This document shows, in pieces, positions 42,699-49,450 of a stretch of 49,450 nucleotides of DNA. The stretch covers positions 1 through 49,450 of the forward strand of contig CAUDEY010000014.1 in NCBI GenBank assembly GCA_958448705.1. The letters run 5' to 3'. Every line of letters starts with the position of its first letter. The stretch's first letter is position 1. The notes below the pieces were generated by a model, which did not search any database, was not told the DNA's origin, and saw only the letters and a list, made by a program, of their open reading frames with translations. The position numbers and the translations under genes are program-made. This DNA is from UMGS1322 sp900550765 (GTDB lineage: Bacteria; Bacillota; Clostridia; Christensenellales; QALW01).

Positions 42699-43649
42699 CT
42701 ACTTATCCCAATGTTCATGTTTCGCCGCACCAAAACGCTGTGCAATATGCATAATCCCGTATTGAGCCGTCTCTACCGTAGCCATATCACTTACGGCCAT
42801 AATCCCTTTAAATCTTTCATTGCCCCTAAAATTCCGGTCAGCATACCAAAATACGTCATTTGCGGTTTGCCGGATGCCATGTACAGTCACCTCAGGAATA
42901 AAATCATAACCGCTGCGGCACAGCTCTTCAAATAGCTTTTGTTCGCTGCTGATGCTCCGAATTCCTATAGGATCCTCCGGATACAGGCGGGAAGAATATT
43001 CCACCGAGAGCAATACTTCCGGCGAAAGCTTAGCTAAAAATGCTTTGGGATACCGCTGATAATACTCGCTGCTGATCCATGGGCGCACACCGTGCGCCGA
43101 TAAGGTATCCCACATTTGATACATCTCCCGCCAAAAAATATTGACGTTACGGATGATGCAATGTCCGTAATATTTTTGCGCATCAGCGTATTCATCTCCC
43201 ATTCCCAGATGAAAATAGGGCGGATTGTCAAACAGTTCACAAACCTCATCGATGATCTCTTTCACAACGCGTTCATACAAAAGACTTCCCACCGTTTGAT
43301 GGTATTCCCCCAGCCAAGCGTCATGTGCAGCGGAAAAATCCAGTTTAGGCAGTACGCAGAAACCTTTCGCACGCAGGCGGCCGATTTCTTCCGCCAGCTT
43401 CTGCTTGCTCCAGCTTCCTTTTACCGCAAGTTCCGGATGAGACTCCAAGCAAACCCCTTCCGCAATATCAATAAGCAGCGTGTCTATGCCCTGCGAAGGT
43501 AAAAACGCAAGAATTTCATGCCAAGCCTTTTCATCGAAATATAAAAAATCCCGAAAGATCTGATCCTCATCCTTTCCGCAAAAGGCGGAATACCGGTCGT
43601 GCCACTCATTGTAGCCTAAATGCAGCAGCATTGCCCACATCGGTTTCAT
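42699..43649 (-). CDS. Putative TIM-barrel glycosidase-like protein, copy 2
   Basis: 316 residues, no signal peptide, so cytosolic. It is clearly paralogous to the gene upstream: LHLGYNEWHDR, GIDTLLIDIAEGV, LPKLDFSAAHDAWLGEY, YFHLGMGDEYAD and RPWISSEYY align with it block by block. The alternating strand-helix layout and acidic residues at strand ends (Asp/Glu in HLGMGDE) suggest a GH-type TIM barrel, perhaps GH20-like, but I cannot name the family. The start overlaps the upstream stop by ATGA, so it is translationally coupled. Confidence 0.6.
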   Translation of the reverse strand: MKPMWAMLLHLGYNEWHDRYSAFCGKDEDQIFRDFLYFDEKAWHEILAFLPSQGIDTLLIDIAEGVCLESHPELAVKGSWSKQKLAEEIGRLRAKGFCVLPKLDFSAAHDAWLGEYHQTVGSLLYERVVKEIIDEVCELFDNPPYFHLGMGDEYADAQKYYGHCIIRNVNIFWREMYQMWDTLSAHGVRPWISSEYYQRYPKAFLAKLSPEVLLSVEYSSRLYPEDPIGIRSISSEQKLFEELCRSGYDFIPEVTVHGIRQTANDVFWYADRNFRGNERFKGIMAVSDMATVETAQYGIMHIAQRFGAAKHEHWDK

Positions 43650-44590
43650 CCTTCCACCTCCCCGTAAACCTTTTTTAATGCATTTGAAAAACGTACAATA
43701 TCATTATAATGGCAATACACATCCTCCTCACTGGTCCTGCACCAAGGAGTGGAAATAAAGCCTTTTAACTTCTCCTGCGGACATTGCCGGCGCACATACT
43801 CCAAAATATCATAAGCATTCAGCTCACGATAACAGGTAGAAACCATCGGCAGATAATCAAAGCCGTTTTCCGCAACTGTTTGGAAGGCCTCCAAAGCGCG
43901 AAGATGCCAGTCACCGGGCTCCAACTCGTAAATACGCTGATACATGCTGTTGGAAACAAGCACACCCTTAGGCGTGTTTTTCAAATAAGTCTCGGTGCTG
44001 TACCAAAACCCGTCGCCCCAAATCCAAGGACGCGCCTTATTTTTGCGCACCGTTTTAAACAAAAAATCTGCATCATGCCAAAATACCTCCTCATTGCGGC
44101 AAACACAGAGGCCATAACCATTTTGACAATGCGGAAGCTCCTCCTCCAAACCGATATGGATATATTCCGGGTAATCAAACAATTCCGCCGTTTCACTTAA
44201 CAAATTTTCTATCGCGCGGTAATACTGCGGGGTAGAAACCATCCGGCCATATTCCCCGAACCACGCGTCATGCGTCGCGGAAAAATTAAATTTCGGAATC
44301 GGGGTCAATCCCAAATCGCGGATATGATCCAGTTCCTCTCTGAATTCATATTTATTCCATGCACCTTTACAGGAAATCTCCGGCACAGAATCATATTGTA
44401 CCCCTTCCGCCATATCAATCAAAACAGTATTGATGCCGTTCTGCGGCAAAAAATCAACAATTTTCCGCCATGCACTTTTCTGGGTAAACATTTCCGCATA
44501 ATACCGAGGATCATTTTTTCCGTGGGGGATTTCACTATCCCAGTCATGCCACATACTGGAGCCCAAATAGATCATATACGCCCGCATCAT
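43646..44590 (-). CDS. Putative TIM-barrel glycosidase-like protein, copy 1
   Basis: 314 residues, cytosolic. Landmarks: MIYLGSSMWHDWD, GINTVLIDMAEGVQYDSVPE, TPIPKFNFSATHDAWFGEY, YIHIGLEEELPHCQ and a late FISTPWCRTSEED. Shared with the next gene at an identity I would guess at one third. Family members are often labelled only as hypothetical or 'Tat pathway signal' proteins, as far as I recall. GGAGG lies 8-9 bases before ATGATG at 44590; the frame-open ATG at 44635 has no such site. First gene of a two-gene operon with a near-consensus promoter. The neighbouring rhamnosidase supports a carbohydrate role. Confidence 0.6.
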   Translation of the reverse strand: MMRAYMIYLGSSMWHDWDSEIPHGKNDPRYYAEMFTQKSAWRKIVDFLPQNGINTVLIDMAEGVQYDSVPEISCKGAWNKYEFREELDHIRDLGLTPIPKFNFSATHDAWFGEYGRMVSTPQYYRAIENLLSETAELFDYPEYIHIGLEEELPHCQNGYGLCVCRNEEVFWHDADFLFKTVRKNKARPWIWGDGFWYSTETYLKNTPKGVLVSNSMYQRIYELEPGDWHLRALEAFQTVAENGFDYLPMVSTCYRELNAYDILEYVRRQCPQEKLKGFISTPWCRTSEEDVYCHYNDIVRFSNALKKVYGEVEG

Positions 44591-44651
44591 TTTTATCGCC
44601 CTCCATTTTTTGTTTACCGCAGTCTGTTCTCCCATAACGAACTTTTACAAA

Positions 44652-44680
44652 ATTATCTCACATTGCCTATCCACTGTCAA
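44652..44680 (-). promoter_or_regulatory. Promoter of the twin TIM-barrel operon
   Basis: TTGACA, a 17-base spacer and GATAAT on the minus strand; leader of about 55 bases to the ATG at 44590. Confidence 0.78.
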
Positions 44681-44704
44681 TATACAACTAAAAAAATCTC
44701 TTTT

Positions 44705-44718
44705 AAAAGTCAACTTTT
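44705..44718. promoter_or_regulatory. Possible operator between divergent promoters
   Basis: An inverted repeat AAAAGT-CA-ACTTTT lies between the two divergent promoters, 24 bases upstream of the minus-strand -35. It is short and AT-rich, so chance is possible. Confidence 0.25.
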
Positions 44719-44757
44719 CCTACTTCTGCAAATTATTTAGGAGAATATTGTTACAAG

Positions 44758-44786
44758 TTGCGCCAGCCTTTAAAATATAGTAAAAT
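44758..44786 (+). promoter_or_regulatory. Promoter of the beta-propeller gene
   Basis: TTGCGC, a 17-base spacer and TAAAAT on the plus strand, about 23 bases from the predicted start to the ATG. Confidence 0.5.
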
Positions 44787-44815
44787 AACAATAATCTAAT
44801 GCAAAGGAAAATAAA

Positions 44816-46765
44816 ATGAAGCAAACAATACAAAAAATGAATTTCGGCCCTTGTATGGATGTAAAAGAATATAACAATCACCTATATGTCATCCAAAACA
44901 CCTCACAATATCCCGGCGGCAGACTCTGTGTTTTAACCCCCGAGGGTAAACTGTGCAGTGAATTAAAAGGACTCGGCAATGCACGTCAAATTGAAATCTC
45001 GCACGGCATCGCCGTAATATCTGCAAGAGAAAACGGCCTATGGCTGTTGGAGGTAAAGAAAGAAACACTCCGGCTGCTTGCACATTATCAAACCATTGAA
45101 TTTGCCACCGGCGTAACGCTATATGGCAGCCTTGCATTTATCAGCTGCCGCCAGTACGGTATAGAGATTATCGATATATCCTGCCCTTGCGCACCCAAGC
45201 ATATCGGAATCATCCGCATCGGCGAAGTCCAATCGGCATGTATTTACAATGGTTATCTCTATGGCGGCGTATGGGGCGAAATGAATGTTGCCATAGTAGA
45301 TATCCGTGATATTGCTCAACCGAAACTGGCTGCACGTATTCCACTAAAAGGACGCGGCGACGGCGTGATCGTAAAAGACGACATTTTATATGCCGTTACC
45401 GGTCAACACGGCCGTGGAATTAAAAATGTGTCCGATGAAAATGACCCGCAGTACGGCATGGGCAACGGGTTAGAGGTCTTTGATGTATCCGATCCGGCGC
45501 ATCCGATAAGCTTGTATTCTCAATTTTTCGGGCAAGGCTATTCTATCTCCTACGACATGTGGAAACCAATTCTCAGCGGAAATATCCTGATCTGCGGAAT
45601 TTCTCTTCTGGGGGTATTTGCTTACGATAAAACTTCCCGGCAGCCTTTATTTCATCTTTCCCTGCCCCCCACGGATCCCCTGCCCGATGCTGTTACCGGT
45701 TTAACCGTATGCGGCGGAGCATTATATCTTTCTTCCGGCGGATCGGATTTGTTTCGGTTCTCCTGCCGGGATTTTTCGTTTGAAAACTGCTATCGTTTTG
45801 ACATTGATCTCCCGATAAAAACACAGCCCCAAAGCTTTTTCTGTACTCAAAACAACCGCGCCGTACTGGAACAGGTTTATGTTCCTGAAAATGCACCGGT
45901 ACTTGAGCTCTGTAAAGCCGGCTCCTACATTGCCGCGGCCTGCGGCGCTTCCGGCATTCATCTGTTTGATAGGCTGCACCTTTCCTGCAAACACATACTT
46001 CCTACCGACGGCTGCTGCTGCGACATAAAATTTTCCGGCGGATTTCTATTCGCCGCGCTTTCCGAAAAAGGCCTTGCCATCTACAGCCTAAAGGAAAATA
46101 CTCCGCGCCTAATTTCGCTTACCCGGTTTGAAAAGGCCGTTCTTCAGCTTACCCTCTCTGCCGACGGTGCTTATGTCCTATGTGGTCTCGGCAGTACCGA
46201 AGTTGTTCTGCTGGACGTTCATACCAAGGAATCGCTGCGAGTAATCGCGCGAAGATCTGCTGCGCAGGGGCCTCTCTATGGCGGTAATTTTGCCGCCAAC
46301 CGTCTGCTTGACGGAACTATGCTCATGTTCTGGCACCGTGACGGACTGGTTTATACAAATCCTTCCGCCGGCGAAACTGCGCTGCACAATATTTTTTATC
46401 CCAAACACAACGGCTTTATGGGCTTAGGTCCCGAAAACGGCTGCGATACTGACGGAGAAAATATTTTTTACAATTTAAACGGAGGATATATCCTTCTGCC
46501 AATGAAAGAACATGTTTTCGCTGATGATCTGCCTTTATATCGCACCGCAATTGATATCGTCGGAAAAATCACCGTATGCGATTCTCTTTTGGTATCAGCG
46601 GAACGCGCAAAAGGCACGGTTACCGTAACGGATATCTCCGCTGTAAAATCTCCCAAGGCCATATGTTCTCTATCTACCAGCGCTTCCCCCGGAAAGCCGG
46701 TATATTTTCAAAACGAGATATGGCTGCCGGGCGGATACAGCGGACTGCTGAAATTAAAGCTGTGA
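44816..46765 (+). CDS. LVIVD-type beta-propeller protein, cytosolic
   Basis: 649 residues with no signal peptide or membrane segment. Repeats of the LVIVD kind are spread along the chain: IEIIDISCPCAPKHIG (about 119-134), VAIVDIRDIAQPKLAA (about 161-176), LEVFDVSDPAHPISLY (about 222-237) and VTVTDISAVKSPKAIC (about 604-619). Between them lie further propeller blades, so two propellers are likely. No catalytic motif is visible; lyases and binding proteins both use this fold. AAAGGAAAATAAA before the ATG is a fair ribosome binding site. It diverges from the twin TIM-barrel operon and may act on the same glycan. Confidence 0.65.
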   Translation: MKQTIQKMNFGPCMDVKEYNNHLYVIQNTSQYPGGRLCVLTPEGKLCSELKGLGNARQIEISHGIAVISARENGLWLLEVKKETLRLLAHYQTIEFATGVTLYGSLAFISCRQYGIEIIDISCPCAPKHIGIIRIGEVQSACIYNGYLYGGVWGEMNVAIVDIRDIAQPKLAARIPLKGRGDGVIVKDDILYAVTGQHGRGIKNVSDENDPQYGMGNGLEVFDVSDPAHPISLYSQFFGQGYSISYDMWKPILSGNILICGISLLGVFAYDKTSRQPLFHLSLPPTDPLPDAVTGLTVCGGALYLSSGGSDLFRFSCRDFSFENCYRFDIDLPIKTQPQSFFCTQNNRAVLEQVYVPENAPVLELCKAGSYIAAACGASGIHLFDRLHLSCKHILPTDGCCCDIKFSGGFLFAALSEKGLAIYSLKENTPRLISLTRFEKAVLQLTLSADGAYVLCGLGSTEVVLLDVHTKESLRVIARRSAAQGPLYGGNFAANRLLDGTMLMFWHRDGLVYTNPSAGETALHNIFYPKHNGFMGLGPENGCDTDGENIFYNLNGGYILLPMKEHVFADDLPLYRTAIDIVGKITVCDSLLVSAERAKGTVTVTDISAVKSPKAICSLSTSASPGKPVYFQNEIWLPGGYSGLLKLKL

Positions 46766-46787
46766 TCCGCGCATTCCGTTTTATAAC

Positions 46788-46817
46788 GAAAGCTTCCGCA
46801 CAAAAAACGGAAGCTTT
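46788..46817. terminator. Hairpin between convergent genes
   Basis: A 10-base-pair stem AAAGCTTCCG/CGGAAGCTTT with a 9-base loop lies between the propeller gene and the thioesterase gene. T runs are weak on both sides. Confidence 0.65.
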
Positions 46818-46846
46818 AAAAATGATAAACTCTGCTTTGCAATATA

Positions 46847-47572
46847 TTATTTCAAGTCAATACGGCAGGAAAACATATTGTCTCCTTCCGTGTTTTTTCC
46901 TTTTACTAAAATCTCTTTGCCTTCGCGCTGCACAAAAACAGTAAGCGCGGTATGACAGCGCACTTCTTTATGATAGTCAATCTGAAATTCCTCGATTTCC
47001 TCTCCCGGTCCAAGATCCACAGCGTTTAAGGCATAGTTGGCGTATTTGATATTATTCACATGACCGTTAATATCCAGATCGGTATAACCGCTTATTACCG
47101 GATACCCCTCGCCCGTTTCCTCAAAATCCGGAACCTTTAAAAATTTCTCTTCAAAAGTATTTTCCCGGCAAAACGCATCAATTTCCTCATAAATATCCCG
47201 GGCCAGAACAAGCTTCCGCGTCCTGCTGTCCATCAATGCCCACTGAGAGGTTCCCTTTACAATTGGCTCTTCCTTTTCATTTTGAATCAAATAATCCCTT
47301 TGAAAGTCAAGCCGTTTGCTCTCATGAGGCCAAGTAACGACCTTCACCTTTTGATACATCCGCGGGTTTTGCAATATCCGATATTTTACTCTGACAACTA
47401 CCCACATCATATTGCGCAAAATCATTCGATCATAATCCACCTTCAGCTTTTGCGCATGTTCCCCTGCAGCATCCTGAAATAAATCCAGTACAGCGGCAGG
47501 CTGCAGTTTTCTGGCAGTATCAAAATCAGAAGCTCTTAAGTAGTAATCCTTCTTATGTATTGCATTGCTCAT
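46847..47572 (-). CDS. Acyl-ACP thioesterase
   Basis: 241 residues with two hot-dog domains. The first begins RASDFDTARKLQPAAVLDLFQDAA, and the second carries SGYTDLDINGHVNNIKYANY (about 165-184), the conserved block of bacterial and plant acyl-ACP thioesterases (Acyl-ACP_TE), with the catalytic Asn/His in NGHVNN. It releases free fatty acids from acyl carrier protein; chain length cannot be read. Its ATG overlaps the stop of the rhamnosidase-like gene by ATGA, an unusual pairing. Confidence 0.88.
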   Translation of the reverse strand: MSNAIHKKDYYLRASDFDTARKLQPAAVLDLFQDAAGEHAQKLKVDYDRMILRNMMWVVVRVKYRILQNPRMYQKVKVVTWPHESKRLDFQRDYLIQNEKEEPIVKGTSQWALMDSRTRKLVLARDIYEEIDAFCRENTFEEKFLKVPDFEETGEGYPVISGYTDLDINGHVNNIKYANYALNAVDLGPGEEIEEFQIDYHKEVRCHTALTVFVQREGKEILVKGKNTEGDNMFSCRIDLK

Positions 47573-49450
47573 TTTCCCAATTGATAATCTCCTGTTATTT
47601 CTACCTTACGCGCACCCGAAGAAACCGTCACTTTAATGCTTCCGTTTCTCATGGGCAACACAGCTTTCACATTCTCCGGCGCTTTAAAATCATTATTTAA
47701 ATATACCGTTTTATGAATTTCATCAATGCAGTCAATCCCCAAGCAATCACGAAAGATCAGACGCACAACATGTGAAGCAAAACCATGATTGCAGCTTGCA
47801 TGCGGATTATCATTCTCCCAAAGAGTACCGGTCAGCAGTGCCATATAATCAAAATAATCCTTAATCTCATCTATAATTCTGCCGCGATAGCCGTTTTGTG
47901 AAAGCACCTCCATACGCAAATAATTTCCGATAAACGCATTGGCCGGGTATACTCCGGGCTGTGTTTTCATGCACTTATGCCCGGCACCGAAGTCATCCGC
48001 GATGATCTGCAGCAGCTCACTGAAATGATCCTTATCCGCAACGCCGGTAAAAAAAGCATAATACTGGCAGACCTCGGTGATATCCTCCGGCACGGTAAGC
48101 CGGCCGTCCGCATATACCATATGATCCCTGAAAAATTTTCCGTTAAAGGAAAGGCGAATAATGGTATTTTTAATTTTTTCCGCCTTATCCTCCAGTGCCG
48201 CATCCCCATACATTCGTGCCATTGCCTTCAGCATTGCGTAATACATCATATTGGAGGGGAAATTTACGTCCTGCACCCATTTGTTGGCCTGTGACCATTC
48301 CACAAACACCCAGCCCTCCAGCTTTTCCAAAAGACCGTCGGCATTTATAAACTTACAAAAATATTTTTCCAGCTTATACAGCCGATCCTTGGCCGCCTCT
48401 GCCATCTCCGTATCACCGGTACGCTGGATATATTCCTCCAATTCTATTACTAAGAACATCGCCCAATTGGGAATAAACTGTGCGGTCAGTTCATCAGAAG
48501 GATAGCACATCGGCAGCATTCCCGCCGGAATACGCGGAAATTCCGTTGCAATAAAGAAGTTTTCCAAAAAACCCTTTTCCACCTTGGAATCTCCGGTAAG
48601 GTCCTTCTCTACTCTTCCGGTAAAAAAGCTGTCGCAAAGCCACCCGGCCCGTTCACGGGAAGGACAGTCCATAAATATGTCTACAGAATTTTGCGCAAAG
48701 GTATTTACCGCTGCAGCATAAATACGGTTAATCGCCTCATCACTGCTCTCAAACGAAGCCTTTTCTGCCTCAGGATTCACGTACTCCATCAAAGAAAGAC
48801 CGCTTACCTTCACACTGCCCTTTACACACTGCACCTTGATATACTGCATCGACATCGGCTCAATGGCTATAAAATGATGCTTTCCCTTTTTTAAATAAAC
48901 AGGAATCAAATTGCAGGTACTGGGATTATGTCTGGCAGGATCGATCTTTCCCTCTACAAGAAGCTCATCAAAGATCAGATATACCGCAGCCTCCTCCTCA
49001 CATTCAAAATCACATGCTACAAAACCGGTATTTTCTCTTTGGAAGCGAAAGCCCTGGTACTCATTCTCTTTTAAGCCAAAAGAATAGGTATGGAGGATTT
49101 TCTGATCGCAGGGATTTTCACGCAGGATGCGCATATGAGCCTCATGCATACGGTAAAGTACAGGAAGTTCCTCCAGTGCAAAACTGAATTCCTCTTCTTC
49201 CGGATTTTCAAAGCGATCGGAATCCTTTACCTCATAATGCTCCGGCAGCACTGCTGCCCCCTCACAGATCAATTGAACCGGAAAATCCATCCGGAACTGC
49301 GGCAGCGGTGCCGTACGGCCGCAAAGCCTGATTCCCTCCACAGAAATCAGCTGCAGCTCGTCAGAATACTCTGCCGGAAGACGCCATCCCTCCACAAACG
49401 GACGCTGATAAGAAAAACGTTCGATCACCTGTATTTTTGAAAGATCTCTT
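47569..49450 (-). CDS. GH78-like alpha-L-rhamnosidase family protein, 5' end possibly outside the window
   Basis: At least 619 residues, without a visible signal peptide. N-terminal beta domains (about 60-215) are followed by a six-hairpin (alpha/alpha)6 barrel (about 225-545) and a small C-terminal beta domain. The catalytic block DCPSRERAGWLCD at about 254-266 matches the GH78 acid-region motif (usually CPQRDERxGW) with one residue fewer; the Glu is kept. Later aromatic-rich blocks such as WVFVEWSQANKWV and PHASCNHGFASHVVRLI fit the family. The GTG at 49428 has only a weak ribosome binding site and the frame is open to the edge, so translation may begin beyond 49450. It probably trims rhamnose-like sugars inside the cell. 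Confidence 0.75.
   Translation of the reverse strand, partial: RDLSKIQVIERFSYQRPFVEGWRLPAEYSDELQLISVEGIRLCGRTAPLPQFRMDFPVQLICEGAAVLPEHYEVKDSDRFENPEEEEFSFALEELPVLYRMHEAHMRILRENPCDQKILHTYSFGLKENEYQGFRFQRENTGFVACDFECEEEAAVYLIFDELLVEGKIDPARHNPSTCNLIPVYLKKGKHHFIAIEPMSMQYIKVQCVKGSVKVSGLSLMEYVNPEAEKASFESSDEAINRIYAAAVNTFAQNSVDIFMDCPSRERAGWLCDSFFTGRVEKDLTGDSKVEKGFLENFFIATEFPRIPAGMLPMCYPSDELTAQFIPNWAMFLVIELEEYIQRTGDTEMAEAAKDRLYKLEKYFCKFINADGLLEKLEGWVFVEWSQANKWVQDVNFPSNMMYYAMLKAMARMYGDAALEDKAEKIKNTIIRLSFNGKFFRDHMVYADGRLTVPEDITEVCQYYAFFTGVADKDHFSELLQIIADDFGAGHKCMKTQPGVYPANAFIGNYLRMEVLSQNGYRGRIIDEIKDYFDYMALLTGTLWENDNPHASCNHGFASHVVRLIFRDCLGIDCIDEIHKTVYLNNDFKAPENVKAVLPMRNGSIKVTVSSGARKVEITGDYQLGK

Noticed and set aside
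1..49450. CRISPR arrays, insertion sequences or prophage
   Set aside because: No regularly spaced direct repeats, transposase motifs or phage structural genes were found on either strand.

Overview
This window looks like chromosomal DNA of an anaerobic, endospore-forming member of the Clostridia (Bacillota), probably gut-associated. The evidence is spoIVA behind a sigma-E-like promoter, a YlxY-type deacetylase beside an M16 peptidase, an ftsK(spoIIIE)-pgsA-cinA(C-terminal domain)-recA order similar to that of Bacillus subtilis, strong AAGGAG-type ribosome binding sites, near-consensus TTGACA-N17-TATAAT promoters, and a sortase-type surface protein. I did not find CRISPR arrays, transposases or phage genes.

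Left part (1-14821), almost entirely minus strand. Two tRNA genes (Met and Glu) lie behind a consensus promoter. Next is an RlmL-type RNA methyltransferase. A long tightly packed minus-strand run then reads, in transcription order: ylxY-like, M16 peptidase, ftsK, rimO, pgsA, pncC, recA, a membrane protein, a small-molecule-type methyltransferase, hslO (Hsp33), a TPR protein and a HEAT-like protein. ung has its own promoter and terminator.

Middle part (14822-24150). A sigma factor with a long extra C-terminal half sits between a geneless stretch that reads open for 136 codons and tRNA-Trp. After it come a polytopic membrane protein, a small Cys-rich DUF1540 protein, a GNAT-like protein, a tRNA-Gly/tRNA-Lys pair, and a three-gene operon of two DUF5050-like lipoproteins and a YwiB-like protein. 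A 58-residue plus-strand gene is tucked against the next operon.

Region 24146-32841 is one minus-strand run: rsmE, mtaB, a HIT protein, dnaB, then a Gld-type ABC system (ATPase, permease, GldG-like and DUF4340-like proteins). Promoters are visible before rsmE and before dnaB.

Right part (32935-49450) is accessory. A structured 5' leader precedes a secreted metzincin-like protease. Two lipoproteins follow that share a domain I do not recognise, three copies in all. After spoIVA comes a 1062-residue beta-helix/Ig-like surface protein behind a long leader with mutually exclusive hairpins. The end holds carbohydrate-related genes: twin TIM-barrel-like proteins diverging from a beta-propeller protein, and a GH78-like rhamnosidase translationally coupled to an acyl-ACP thioesterase.

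All family names come from motif recognition by eye, not from database searches. Several starts were moved downstream of the longest open frame because a Shine-Dalgarno sequence fits an internal ATG better.
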